From Rubrivivax sp. (GTDB taxonomy: Bacteria; Pseudomonadota; Gammaproteobacteria; Burkholderiales; Burkholderiaceae_C): a stretch of 64,000 bases of DNA. The stretch is taken from the NCBI GenBank assembly GCA_030680415.1, contig JAUXVE010000098.1, positions 33,897 to 97,896 of the forward strand. Direction: 5' to 3'. The position numbers and the translations under genes were made by a program. Below, in pieces: positions 19,849 to 28,788 of the stretch (position 1 is its first letter; each line of letters begins with the position of its first letter). The notes below the pieces were generated by a model. It did no database searches. It worked only from the letters and a program-made list of their open reading frames with translations, and was not told where the DNA came from.

Positions 19849-20805
19849 ATGCGCATCGTTCGTTGGGTGGCGCTCGTCGCCGCCACCGCTGCCGCCCTCA
19901 CCAGCACGCTGGCGCTGGCGCAGCAGCAGTTCGTCAACATCCTCACCGGCGGCCAGGCCGGCATCTACTACCCGCTGGGCGTGGCGCTGTCGCAGATCTA
20001 CAGCAAGGCGATCCCCAATGCCAAGGCCACGGCGCAGGTCACCAAGGCTTCGGCCGAGAACCTCAACCTGCTACAGGCCGGCCGCGGTGAACTGGCGCTG
20101 ACGCTGGGCGACGCGCTGTCAGACGCCTGGCAGGGCAAGGAAGAGGCCGGCTTCAAGACCAAGCTCGACAAGCTGCGCGGCTTGTCGGCGACCTACAGCA
20201 ACTACATCCAGATCGTCGCCAATGCCGACTCCGGCATCCGCACCCTGGCCGACCTGAAGGGCAAGCGCGTTTCGGTGGGTGCCGCGAAGTCCGGCACCGA
20301 GCTCAACGCGCGTGCCGTCTTCAAGGCCGCGGGGCTCAGCTACTCCGACCTGGCCAAGACCGAATACCTGCCTTTCGGCGAGTCGGTCGAACTGATCAAG
20401 AACCGCCAGCTCGACGCCACCTTGCAGTCGGCCGGCCTGGGGGTGGCCTCGATCCGGGACCTGGCCACTTCGGTGAAGATCGTGGTCGTCGCGGTGCCGG
20501 CCGACGTGGTGGCCAAGATCGGCGACCCCGCCTACCAGGCAGCCTTCATCCCGGCCGGCACCTACGAAGGTCAGACGGCCGACGTGGCCACCGCGGTGAT
20601 CCCCAACTTCCTGGTCACGCACAGCGGTGTCTCCGACGAGCTGGCCTACCAGATGACCAAGGCGCTGTACGACAACATCGACACCATGTACGCCGCGCAC
20701 AACGCGGCCAAGGCCATCAAGCGCGAAAACGCCGCCAAGGGCATGCCGGTGCCGCTGCACCCCGGCGCCGCGCGCTATTACCGCGAGGTGGGCGTGATCA
20801 AATAG
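19849..20805 (+). CDS. TAXI-family TRAP transporter solute-binding protein
   Basis: This 318-residue periplasmic binding protein has a clean signal peptide (MRIVRWVALVAATAAALTST, cut near ALA-QQQF). The TAXI family signature GGQAGIYYPLGVALSQIY follows. Family members bind small organic acids or amino acids for TRAP transporters. The start at 19849 has AAGGAG at 19836-19841. The fused permease follows after an intergenic palindrome, and a DUF1850 protein completes the set. The ligand is unknown. Confidence 0.92.
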   Translation: MRIVRWVALVAATAAALTSTLALAQQQFVNILTGGQAGIYYPLGVALSQIYSKAIPNAKATAQVTKASAENLNLLQAGRGELALTLGDALSDAWQGKEEAGFKTKLDKLRGLSATYSNYIQIVANADSGIRTLADLKGKRVSVGAAKSGTELNARAVFKAAGLSYSDLAKTEYLPFGESVELIKNRQLDATLQSAGLGVASIRDLATSVKIVVVAVPADVVAKIGDPAYQAAFIPAGTYEGQTADVATAVIPNFLVTHSGVSDELAYQMTKALYDNIDTMYAAHNAAKAIKRENAAKGMPVPLHPGAARYYREVGVIK

Positions 20806-20845
20806 TCTGCTCCGTGCGCTCGTCCGGCAGCGCTTGCTGCCTGCA

Positions 20846-20934
20846 CCCCCTCACCCCAACCCTCTCCCCCCGTGGCCGGGGGAGAGGGGGTTTTTCACCC
20901 TCTCCCGCGCGCTGGAGAAGGCCGGGGTGAGGGC
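20846..20934. repeat. intergenic palindromic repeat (CCCTCTCCC type), copy 1
   Basis: The block is a nested inverted repeat. The outer arms are CCCCTCACCCC (about 20847-20857) and GGGGTGAGGG (about 20924-20933), enclosing a CCCTCTCCCCC/GGGGGAGAGGG hairpin. The same words recur at 34075-34169 and at 52482-52507. Such repeats are common between genes in GC-rich Burkholderiales and probably behave like REP elements. Confidence 0.75.
20860..20895 (+). terminator. hairpin plus T-run between the TAXI binding protein and its permease
   Basis: An 11 bp perfect stem (CCCTCTCCCCC / GGGGGAGAGGG) with a 7-base loop is followed by GG and TTTTT. It looks like an intrinsic terminator built from the intergenic repeat. 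It would partly separate expression of the abundant binding protein from the downstream permease, a common arrangement. Confidence 0.6.
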
Positions 20935-20951
20935 GCATCGGGGAGACGACG

Positions 20952-23009
20952 ATGACCACAGCCACCCCTCTCGACCCGGCCGCCGCCGCTACAGAAGCGG
21001 CACACAAGCCGCTGACACGCGCCGTGTTCGCGGTGGCCATTGCGTTCTCCAGCTTCCAGATCGTCACCGCGGCGTTCAGCCCCATCTCCAGCCAGGTGGT
21101 GCGGGCGATCCACGTCGGCTTCGTGCTGCTGATGGTCTTTGCGCTCTACCCACCCCGCTGGGGCGAACGGCGTTTCACGGCGCTGGCCTGGGTGCTGGGC
21201 ATCGTCGGCCTGGTCTTCAGCTTCTACCACTGGGTCTATGAAGCCGACCTGACGCTGCGCGCGGGCGACATGACGCAGGCCGACATGGTCATCGGCCTCG
21301 TCACGCTGGCGCTGGTGTTCGAGGCCGCGCGCCGTGTCATGGGCTGGGCCCTGCCGGCGATCTGCCTCGGCTTCCTGGCCTACGCGCTGTTCGGCCAGTA
21401 CCTGCCCGGCGGGCTGGCGCACCGCGGCTACGGCTTCGACCAGGTCATCGGCACGCTGACCTTCGGCACCGAAGGCATCTACGGCGTGCCGGCCTACGTC
21501 TCGTCGACGTACATCTTCCTCTTCATCCTGTTCGGCGCCTTCCTCGAGCAGGCCGGCATGATCGGCCTGTTCAACGACTTCGCGATGGGCACCGTGGGCC
21601 ACACCCGCGGCGGGCCGGCGAAGGTCAGCGTCGTGACCTCGGGGTTGATGGGCACCATCAACGGCTCGGGTGTCGCCAACGTGGTGACCACCGGGCAGTT
21701 CACGATCCCGCTCATGAAGCGCTTCGGCTATTCGAGCGCCTTCGCCGGCGGCGTCGAGGCCACCTCGAGCATGGGCGGTCAGATCATGCCGCCGGTGATG
21801 GGGGCGGTGGCCTTCATCATGGCCGAGACGATCAACGTGCCCTACATCGAGATCTGCAAGGCCGCCATCATCCCGGCGCTGCTGTATTTCTGCACCGCGT
21901 TCTGGATGGTGCACCTGGAAGCCGGGCGCAAGGGCCTGGTCGGCCTGGCCAAGGAGGATTGCCCCAACCCGTGGACGGCCGTGCGGCTGCGCTGGTACCT
22001 GCTGCTGCCGCTGGTGGGCCTGGTGGCGCTGCTGTTCTCGGGTTACACGCCGCTGTTCAGCGGCACCATCGGGCTGGCCCTCACGGTGGTGCTGATCTTC
22101 GGCGCCGCGCTGCTCAGCGGTGTGGCCAGCATGCCGCTGCGTGTGCTGTTCTGGGTGCTGCTGGGTTTTGCCTGCGCCGGCTTCCTGCAGTTCGGCGTCA
22201 TGACCTTCTTCGTCGTCACCGCCGTGCTGGTGGCGCTGATGCACCTGCGCCGCACCGGCGGCGACGCCATGCGGCTGGCCGTGCGCGCGCTGGCCGAAGG
22301 CGCGCGCCACGCGCTGCCGGTGGCCATCGCCTGCGCGTTGGTGGGCGTCATCATCGGCGTCATCAACCTCACCGGCGTGGCGGCTGCATTCGGCGGCCAG
22401 ATCATCGCCATCGGCGAGAAGAGCCTGTTCCTGGCGCTGCTGCTGACCATGGTCACCTGCCTGGTGCTGGGCATGGGCATCCCGACCATCCCCAACTACA
22501 TCATCACCAGTTCGCTGGCGGCACCGGTGCTGCTGCAACTGGGCGTGCCGCTGGTCGTGTCGCACATGTTCGTCTTCTATTTCGGCATCATGGCCGACCT
22601 CACGCCGCCGGTGGCGCTGGCGGCCTTTGCCGCGTCGCCGATCGCCCGCGAGACGGGGCTGAAGATCAGCATGCAGGCGCTGCGCGTGGCGATCGCCGGT
22701 TTCATCGTGCCCTACATGGCGGTTTACTCGCCGGCGCTGATGCTGCAGGGCGACAGCTGGCTGGCCACGATCTATGTTGTGCTGAAGGCGTTGGTGGCGA
22801 TCGGGCTGTGGGGCTGCGGCGCCATCGGCTACGGCGTGGCACGGTTGAACTGGGCCGAGCGCGTGTGGGCCGTCGTCGCGGCATCGTTCCTCGTCGCGGC
22901 CATGCCGTGGACCGACGAGGTGGGGCTGGCTGCCGCCGCCGCCTTCGTCGCCTGGCACCTCTGGCGCCGCCGCCTGCAGGCGCGCGCCGCCACCGCCGGC
23001 AGCGCTTGA
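20952..23009 (+). CDS. TRAP transporter fused permease (4TM + 12TM), TAXI type
   Basis: This 685-residue inner-membrane protein fuses the small (DctQ-like) and large (DctM-like) TRAP subunits, as is normal for TAXI systems. It has about 16 or more hydrophobic helices. Family motifs include GAFLEQAGMIGLFNDFAMG, the SGVANVVTTGQFTIP region and GMGIPTIPNYIITSSLAAP. Transport is driven by an ion gradient and uses the binding protein encoded upstream. It ends in TTGA, which also starts the DUF1850 gene. Confidence 0.94.
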   Translation: MTTATPLDPAAAATEAAHKPLTRAVFAVAIAFSSFQIVTAAFSPISSQVVRAIHVGFVLLMVFALYPPRWGERRFTALAWVLGIVGLVFSFYHWVYEADLTLRAGDMTQADMVIGLVTLALVFEAARRVMGWALPAICLGFLAYALFGQYLPGGLAHRGYGFDQVIGTLTFGTEGIYGVPAYVSSTYIFLFILFGAFLEQAGMIGLFNDFAMGTVGHTRGGPAKVSVVTSGLMGTINGSGVANVVTTGQFTIPLMKRFGYSSAFAGGVEATSSMGGQIMPPVMGAVAFIMAETINVPYIEICKAAIIPALLYFCTAFWMVHLEAGRKGLVGLAKEDCPNPWTAVRLRWYLLLPLVGLVALLFSGYTPLFSGTIGLALTVVLIFGAALLSGVASMPLRVLFWVLLGFACAGFLQFGVMTFFVVTAVLVALMHLRRTGGDAMRLAVRALAEGARHALPVAIACALVGVIIGVINLTGVAAAFGGQIIAIGEKSLFLALLLTMVTCLVLGMGIPTIPNYIITSSLAAPVLLQLGVPLVVSHMFVFYFGIMADLTPPVALAAFAASPIARETGLKISMQALRVAIAGFIVPYMAVYSPALMLQGDSWLATIYVVLKALVAIGLWGCGAIGYGVARLNWAERVWAVVAASFLVAAMPWTDEVGLAAAAAFVAWHLWRRRLQARAATAGSA

Positions 23010-23437
23010 GCGGCGCCACGATCGGCATCTGCCTGGCGCTGGCCGGCGGCGCGCCGGGCGCCGCTGACGCCACGACCTTCGTCGCTGCGCAACGATTCAC
23101 GCTGGCGTGGACGCATTCCATCGAGCTCGTGCGCTGGGAGGAAGACTACGAAGTGCACGCCGCCATGCCACCCGCCACGCCGGCGCTGTGGGCCGTGCAA
23201 TCGCGTGTGCGCGGTTCGGGCGCCGGCATGGAGCCGGGGCCAGGCGCCGTGCTGCGCGGCGGCTGGTACCACTACGCGCCGGCACGCAAGGACCACACCG
23301 ATCTGTGGCTCACACGATCGGCCTACACCGCCGACTACGAGCTGTGCGTCGACGGCGCCGCGTGCCGGCCCCTGTCGCACTGGCTGCCCAGCGACGGCTG
23401 GCGCACGCGCTTGTGGCCGTGCCGGCGCGGGCAGTAG
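23006..23437 (+). CDS. DUF1850 domain-containing protein, coupled to TAXI TRAP permease
   Basis: This protein of about 143 residues has a hydrophobic N-terminus (probable signal peptide) and the DUF1850 features FTLAWTHSIELVRWEEDYEV and a later DHTDLWLTRSAYTADYELCV. DUF1850 proteins are often encoded with TAXI-type TRAP transporters; their role is not known. The best start is TTG at 23006, overlapping the permease stop as TTGA, which explains why there is no separate ribosome binding site. The two Cys residues in DYELCVDGAACRPL could form a disulfide outside the cytoplasm. Confidence 0.72.
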   Translation: MSGATIGICLALAGGAPGAADATTFVAAQRFTLAWTHSIELVRWEEDYEVHAAMPPATPALWAVQSRVRGSGAGMEPGPGAVLRGGWYHYAPARKDHTDLWLTRSAYTADYELCVDGAACRPLSHWLPSDGWRTRLWPCRRGQ

Positions 23438-23446
23438 CATGGCGCG

Positions 23447-23908
23447 ATGAGCGACGACATTCCCACCCTGCGCCGCATCCTGCGGACCTGCAAGACCGTC
23501 GCCATGGTCGGCCTGTCGGCCGAATGGCACCGGCCCAGCAACTTCGTCGCCAAGTACCTGCAGTCGCACGGCTACCGCGTGATCCCGGTCAACCCACGCT
23601 ACGACCACATTCTGGGCGAACGTTGTTACGCGCGGCTGGAAGACATCCCCGAGCCGGTGCACATGGTCGACGTCTTCCGCAAGCCCGCCGACGTGCCGCC
23701 GATCGCCGCCAGCGCCGTGGCCATCGGCGCCCGGTGTCTGTGGCAACAGCTCGGCGTGGCCAACCTCGAGGCCGATGCCATCGCGCGTGCGGCGGGGCTG
23801 GATTCGGTGCTGGACCGCTGCGTGAAGATCGAACACGCGCGGCTGTTCGGCGGCCTGCACTGGGTCGGTGTCGACACGCAGGTGATCAGCGCGCGGAGGC
23901 CGTCGTGA
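23447..23908 (+). CDS. CoA-binding (YccU-like) protein
   Basis: This is a 153-residue single-domain Rossmann protein of the CoA-binding family (as in succinyl-CoA synthetase alpha, YccU type). Motifs are TVAMVGLSAEWHRPSNFVAK, HGYRVIPVNPRY and VHMVDVFRKPADVPP. The biological role of these small proteins is not established. It lies 9 bp after the DUF1850 gene, and its stop overlaps the GTG start of metY. Confidence 0.85.
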   Translation: MSDDIPTLRRILRTCKTVAMVGLSAEWHRPSNFVAKYLQSHGYRVIPVNPRYDHILGERCYARLEDIPEPVHMVDVFRKPADVPPIAASAVAIGARCLWQQLGVANLEADAIARAAGLDSVLDRCVKIEHARLFGGLHWVGVDTQVISARRPS

Positions 23909-25188
23909 GCGACCACCGCTACCGCGCCGAGACGCTGGCCATCCACGCCGGGCAGATTCCCGACGCCGCCACCGGCGCGCGCGCCCTGCCGATCTACCAG
24001 ACGACGAGCTTCGTCTTCGACAGCGCCGACCATGCGGCGTCGCTGTTCAACCTGCAGACCTTCGGCAACGTCTATTCGCGCCTGAGCAACCCCACGGTGG
24101 CGGCACTGGAAGAGCGCGTGGCGGCGCTCGAAGGCGGCCGCGCCGCGGTGGCCAGCGCGTCGGGCATGGCCGCCGAGGCGATGGCGCTGATGACCCTCCT
24201 GCAGGCCGGCGACCATGTCGTGGCCGCCGGTGCTCTGTACGGCGGCAGCGTCACGATGCTGGCGGTGAACCTGCGCAAGTTCGGCGTCGAGACGAGCTTC
24301 GTCGATGCCACCGACGCCGCCGCCTTCGCGGCCGCGATGCGGCCGAACACACGCGCCGTGTTCGCCGAGAGCCTGGGCAACCCGAGCCTGGTGGTGCTGG
24401 ACATTGCCGCGGTGGCCGCGGTGGCACATGCGCACGGTGTGCCGCTGATCATCGACAACACCGTGCCTTCGCCTTTCCTGTGCAATCCCATCGAACACGG
24501 CGCCGACATCGTCGTGCACAGCGCCACCAAGTACCTCGCCGGCCACGGCACCACGCTCGGCGGTGTGGTCGTCGAAAGCGGCCGTTTTCCGTGGGACAAC
24601 GGCAAGTTCCCCGGCATGACCGAACCCAGCCCCGGCTACCACGGCGTGAAGTTCTACGAGACCTTCGGCAACTTCGGCTTCTCGATGCGCTGCCGCATGG
24701 AGAGCCTGCGCGTCTTCGGCGCCGCGCTCTCGCCGCTGAGCGCCTGGCAGATCCTGCAGGGCGTGGAGACGCTGCCGCTGCGCATGGAGCGGCACTGCAG
24801 CAATGCCCTGAAGGTGGCCGAGTTCCTGCGTCAGCACCCTGCCGTGGGCTGGGTCAACTACCCCGGCCTGCCCGAGCACCCGCAGCACGCCTTGCTGCAG
24901 CGCCAGATGCGCGGCGCTTCCGGACTGCTGGCCTTCGGCGTCAAGGGCGGTGTCGCCAACGGCGTGAAGTTCATCGAGAGCGCGCAGTTCATGAGCCACC
25001 TCGTCAACATCGGCGACACGCGCACGCTGATCAGCCACCCGGCGAGCACGACGCACCGGCAGCTCGACGCCGACCAGCAACTGGCGGCCGGAGTGCGGCC
25101 CGACATGGTGCGCATCTCGGTCGGCCTCGAGCACATCGACGACATCCTGTGGGACATCGACCAGGCGCTGGCCGCGGCGAGCGCATGA
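23905..25188 (+). CDS. metY: O-acetylhomoserine sulfhydrylase (aminocarboxypropyltransferase)
   Basis: This PLP enzyme of the Cys/Met metabolism family (427 residues) makes homocysteine from O-acetylhomoserine and sulfide. It has AIHAGQIPD, the N-terminal YSRLSNPT motif, the PLP lysine in VVHSATKYLAGHGTTLGG and the C-terminal SVGLEHIDDILWDIDQAL. The GTG start at 23905 overlaps the TGA of the CoA-binding gene (GTGA). Related cystathionine lyases are less likely because the loop lengths and the HPASTTHRQL segment fit MetY. Confidence 0.88.
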   Translation: MSDHRYRAETLAIHAGQIPDAATGARALPIYQTTSFVFDSADHAASLFNLQTFGNVYSRLSNPTVAALEERVAALEGGRAAVASASGMAAEAMALMTLLQAGDHVVAAGALYGGSVTMLAVNLRKFGVETSFVDATDAAAFAAAMRPNTRAVFAESLGNPSLVVLDIAAVAAVAHAHGVPLIIDNTVPSPFLCNPIEHGADIVVHSATKYLAGHGTTLGGVVVESGRFPWDNGKFPGMTEPSPGYHGVKFYETFGNFGFSMRCRMESLRVFGAALSPLSAWQILQGVETLPLRMERHCSNALKVAEFLRQHPAVGWVNYPGLPEHPQHALLQRQMRGASGLLAFGVKGGVANGVKFIESAQFMSHLVNIGDTRTLISHPASTTHRQLDADQQLAAGVRPDMVRISVGLEHIDDILWDIDQALAAASA

Positions 25189-25287
25189 CAGCCCAGGCCG
25201 TGGCCGACGACCTCGCCTCCGTGTCCCTGGCTGCTGCCGCGTCCGGACCCGAAGCCCGCTGACACCCCGATCGAAGGAGCCCAGGCC

Positions 25288-25974
25288 ATGTGGAAGACCG
25301 ACGACGAACTCTTTGCACTGATGCGCCGGCAGTTGTTCCCGGCCGTCGTGGGCGACATCCTGGACACCCTGGGCTATCTGCACCAGTTCCTGAGCCCAAC
25401 GATCCGGCCGCTGCGCAGCGACCTGGTGGTCATCGGCCGCGCCATGACCGTGCTGGAAGCCAATTACTTCGCGGCCAGCGAACCCGCCGGCCAACTGCCG
25501 CTGAGCCGGCAGCCCTTCGGCCTGCTGTTCCAGGCCTTGGACGACCTGCAGCCCCACGAGGTCTACGTGGCCACCGGCTGCGCGCCACAGTTTGCGCTCT
25601 GGGGTGGCCTGATGACGACGCGGGCTCAGCACCTGAAGGCCGCCGGCGCGGTGCTCGACGGTTATTCGCGCGACACGCCCGAAGTGCTGCAGTCGGGCCT
25701 GCCGGTGTTCTCGTACGGCGGCTACGCGCAGGACCAGGGCCCGCGCGGCAAGGTGGTGGACTACCGCGTGGCGGTGGAGATCAACGGCGTGCGCATCGCC
25801 CCCGGCGACATCGTGTTCGGCGACCTGGACGGCGTGCTCGTCATCCCGCGGCAGGCCGAGGAAGAAGCCATCCGCCGCGCGCTGGAGAAGGTCAGCACCG
25901 AAAACCAGGTGCGCGCCGCCATCGAGCGTGGCATGAGCACGGTCGAGGCGTTCAGGACCTTCGGCGTGATGTGA
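25288..25974 (+). CDS. RraA-like / HMG aldolase family protein
   Basis: This 228-residue protein belongs to the RraA / 4-hydroxy-4-methyl-2-oxoglutarate aldolase family, a swivelling beta/alpha fold. DYRVAVEINGVRIAPGDIVFGDLDGVLVIP is the conserved metal and substrate region (longest shown parts: APGDIVFGDLDGVLVIP). It could be a 2-oxo-acid aldolase or oxaloacetate decarboxylase rather than an RNase E regulator, as it is longer than RraA (about 160). AAGGAG precedes the start. It lies just before an ornithine cyclodeaminase-like gene, so the two may act on the same unknown substrate. Confidence 0.8.
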   Translation: MWKTDDELFALMRRQLFPAVVGDILDTLGYLHQFLSPTIRPLRSDLVVIGRAMTVLEANYFAASEPAGQLPLSRQPFGLLFQALDDLQPHEVYVATGCAPQFALWGGLMTTRAQHLKAAGAVLDGYSRDTPEVLQSGLPVFSYGGYAQDQGPRGKVVDYRVAVEINGVRIAPGDIVFGDLDGVLVIPRQAEEEAIRRALEKVSTENQVRAAIERGMSTVEAFRTFGVM

Positions 25975-25997
25975 GGGGGCATGCAACGGTTCGCCCA

Positions 25998-26933
25998 ATG
26001 AAGATCTTCGACGCCGCCGCCACCCGTGCGGCCTTGCCCTTCGACCGCCTGATTAGCGCGCTCGAGCGCCTGTTCATCAGCGGCTGCGAGGTACCGGCGC
26101 GCCACGTACATACGCTCACCGCCGCCGACGGCAGCCAGGGCACGGTGCTCATCATGCCGGCGTGGCTGGCCGACCGCTACCTCGGCATCAAGACCGTCAG
26201 CGTCTATCCCGGCAACGCGGCGCGCGGCCTGCCGGGACTGTTCTCGACCTACACGCTCTACGACGCACGCACCGGCCAGCCGCTGGCGCAGATCGACGGC
26301 GACGAGATCACCTCGCGCCGCACCGCCGCGGCGTCGGCGCTGGCGGCGTCGAAGCTGGCGCGGCGCGATGCGAGGCGACTGCTGGTGGTGGGCGCCGGCC
26401 GTGTCGCGGCGCTGCTGCCGCAGGCCTACCGCGAGGTCTTGCCGATCGACGATGTCGTAGTGTGGGCGCGCCGGCCGGCGCAGGCCGCAGCCCGCGCCGA
26501 CGCCTGGCGCAGCGAAGGTCTGGCGGCAAGGGTTGCCGCGGACCTGGCCGCTTCCGTGGCGCAGGCGGACGTGGTGAGCTGCGCCACGCTGGCCACCGCG
26601 CCCCTGGTGCACGGCGCCTGGCTGCGCCCGGGCAGCCACCTCGACCTCATCGGCAGCTTCGCGCCGCAGATGCGCGAGGCCGACGACGCCTGCTTCGCCG
26701 GCGCCGGCGTCTACGTGGACACCGACGAGGCGGCCAGGAAGAGCGGTGATCTGCTCGGGCCGATGTCGCGCGGCGTGCTGTCGGCCGCGGACATCCGCGG
26801 CACGCTGGCCAGCTTGTGCCGCGGCAACGCGCCGGGCCGGCAGTCGGCCGAGGAACGAACCGTGTTCAAGTCGGTGGGCACGGCGCTGGAGGACCTGGCG
26901 GCGGCGATGCTGGTCTACGAAGGCCGTGCGTGA
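25998..26933 (+). CDS. ornithine cyclodeaminase / mu-crystallin family protein
   Basis: This 311-residue NAD(P)-dependent enzyme belongs to the ornithine cyclodeaminase family, which also includes alanine dehydrogenases and imine (pyrroline-carboxylate) reductases. Visible motifs are the substrate lysine in YLGIKTVSVYPGNAARGLPG, EITSRRTAAASALAA, the nucleotide-binding LLVVGAGRVAALL and FKSVGTALEDLAAA at the end. The specific substrate cannot be told from the sequence. It starts 23 bp after the RraA-like gene on the same strand. Confidence 0.85.
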   Translation: MKIFDAAATRAALPFDRLISALERLFISGCEVPARHVHTLTAADGSQGTVLIMPAWLADRYLGIKTVSVYPGNAARGLPGLFSTYTLYDARTGQPLAQIDGDEITSRRTAAASALAASKLARRDARRLLVVGAGRVAALLPQAYREVLPIDDVVVWARRPAQAAARADAWRSEGLAARVAADLAASVAQADVVSCATLATAPLVHGAWLRPGSHLDLIGSFAPQMREADDACFAGAGVYVDTDEAARKSGDLLGPMSRGVLSAADIRGTLASLCRGNAPGRQSAEERTVFKSVGTALEDLAAAMLVYEGRA

Positions 26934-26978
26934 TGGCCGTGGCGTGGGGCGAGCCGGAGACGCTGGCTCGCCGCGTTT

Positions 26979-28532
26979 TCAGTTTCCGCAACCCTTCGAG
27001 GCTATCCGGTCGACGGCCGCCTTGGCCTGCACCAGGCCATAACCGAACTTGTTGTCGCGCCCCACCGGTCCGAGATCCTGCGCACTGAGGTTCAGCGAAC
27101 TGCGAATCTGGCTGCCGGTACACGTGGGGAAGTAGCTCCACACCAGCGCCGCTACCGCCGCCACATGAGGCGTGGCCATCGACGTGCCGTCGAAGAAGGC
27201 GTGGTTGGTGGCAGTGACGGCCACCGTGGCGCTCTGGCCGAGCTGCAGGTTCATCGCCGCGCCTTCGGTGTTGGACGCCGTCAGCGACGGGATGGTCGTG
27301 GCCACCCCACCCAGCGTGCCGCCGAAGCTGCCGGCCGCGTTGTTGTAGACCACGGCGCCGACACCGCCCGAGGCCTGGCAGTTGCCCACCTTGGTGGCGA
27401 AATCATAGGTGCCGCGCTGGATCAGGCAGACCTTGCCGGTCATCGCCCCGGCCACGGCCGTGCCACCCAGACCGAAGTCGGCCAGCGCCGCAGTGACGGT
27501 CGCTCTCGGTGAACCGTCCATGCCCCCGGGTGCGTAGACCGTGCTGCCCACGGTCAGTGCCGAGGCCGAGCCGGTGCCCATCGGCACCGTCGACAGCACG
27601 TTGACGCCCGGCGCCGCGATCTCGACCTGCTTGTTGTACTGCGAGAAGGTCGCCCAGGCCTTGGCCTCGTCGATGGCCGCCACCGACATCACGCTGCTGT
27701 ACGAAGCCGGGTACGACTGCGCCGTCGTGCCGGCGTTGCCGGCGGCGGCGATCGACAGCACGCCCTTGCTCCGCAGGCTGTCGAAGGCCAGTTGCTCGGT
27801 GCGGTTGGATCGGCTGCCGCCCAGCGACATGCTGATGACGTTCGCGCCCGCGGCGTGGCACTTGTTGGCCGCGCTGGCCAAGGTCGACGAATAGGCCCAG
27901 GCCTCGGCACCGAAGACCTTGACGATGTGCAACTTGAGTTGCTTGTTGGGGTTGACGCCGACCACGCCGACACCGTTGTTGACTGCGGCAATGGTGCCGG
28001 CCACGTGCGTGCCGTGGTGGTTCTCGTCCGTGTACCACCAGCCCGTGCCGCTGTCGTATTCGCCCGTGACCTCGGTGCCGGAGGACAGGTCCTCGTGGCT
28101 GAGGTCATAACCCGAGTCGATGATGCACACCTTGCGATTCGCCGCGTAGGTGTCGGGCAACTGGTCGGCCTGCACCATCGGGATGCCGTAGGGCACGAGC
28201 TGGCCCAGCGCGTATGGTGAACCGGTGGAGGGCGTCGTGCCGGCCATCGGGAAGCGCTTGAGGTCCTCCTCGACATACTCGACGTCCGGGTTGCGCTGCA
28301 GCCCGGCCAGCTTCGCCGCGGGTACTTCGATGGCCAGCGCATCCATGCCGAAGATCTCGTGCTTGACCGTGCCCGCCGCGCTGGCCACGGCGGCCCTTGC
28401 AGACGCTGCGGCGCCGGGCTTGAAGGCGACGATCACGCGCGTGGTGTCCTGGGCCGCCCAGGCGGCGGAGCCCAGCAGGACCAGGGCTGCCATGGCGGCA
28501 GGGCGGAGGCAGCGGGTCGCGGCGGAGCTCAT
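26979..28532 (-). CDS. secreted subtilisin-like serine protease (S8) with PA insert
   Basis: This 517-residue extracellular protease has a signal peptide (about 1-27) and an I9-type propeptide (about 30-93). The S8 catalytic domain follows, with Asp139 (CIIDSGYD), His173 (NHHGTHVAGT) and the Ser in FFDGTSMATPH near 450. A protease-associated (PA) domain seems to be inserted before the Ser motif (about 340-435, GKVCLIQRGTYDFATKV). All catalytic residues are present. The gene is alone, with the acyl-CoA synthetase divergent from it. Confidence 0.95.
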   Translation of the reverse strand: MSSAATRCLRPAAMAALVLLGSAAWAAQDTTRVIVAFKPGAAASARAAVASAAGTVKHEIFGMDALAIEVPAAKLAGLQRNPDVEYVEEDLKRFPMAGTTPSTGSPYALGQLVPYGIPMVQADQLPDTYAANRKVCIIDSGYDLSHEDLSSGTEVTGEYDSGTGWWYTDENHHGTHVAGTIAAVNNGVGVVGVNPNKQLKLHIVKVFGAEAWAYSSTLASAANKCHAAGANVISMSLGGSRSNRTEQLAFDSLRSKGVLSIAAAGNAGTTAQSYPASYSSVMSVAAIDEAKAWATFSQYNKQVEIAAPGVNVLSTVPMGTGSASALTVGSTVYAPGGMDGSPRATVTAALADFGLGGTAVAGAMTGKVCLIQRGTYDFATKVGNCQASGGVGAVVYNNAAGSFGGTLGGVATTIPSLTASNTEGAAMNLQLGQSATVAVTATNHAFFDGTSMATPHVAAVAALVWSYFPTCTGSQIRSSLNLSAQDLGPVGRDNKFGYGLVQAKAAVDRIASKGCGN

Positions 28533-28788
28533 CGGATGTTTCCTTCGGATGTCGCGTCTGGAAAGTGGTGCTTCTGGCGCGCCATCGGCGGCGTGGCCGG
28601 GCAGGCAGCCCTTGCAGTTTTCAGGCTAACCGAGCCGACGCGTTGCTAGCGAACCTGTCGCCCCCGGACTTACCCTGGCTCGCCGGCGCAGACCGGCGGC
28701 GCGCGTGAACCCTGACACATCGGGCGCCGTGGCCGCAGCCGACCTGCGCGCGGCTAACATGCGGGAACGAAGTCGCGATGGGGGCCCC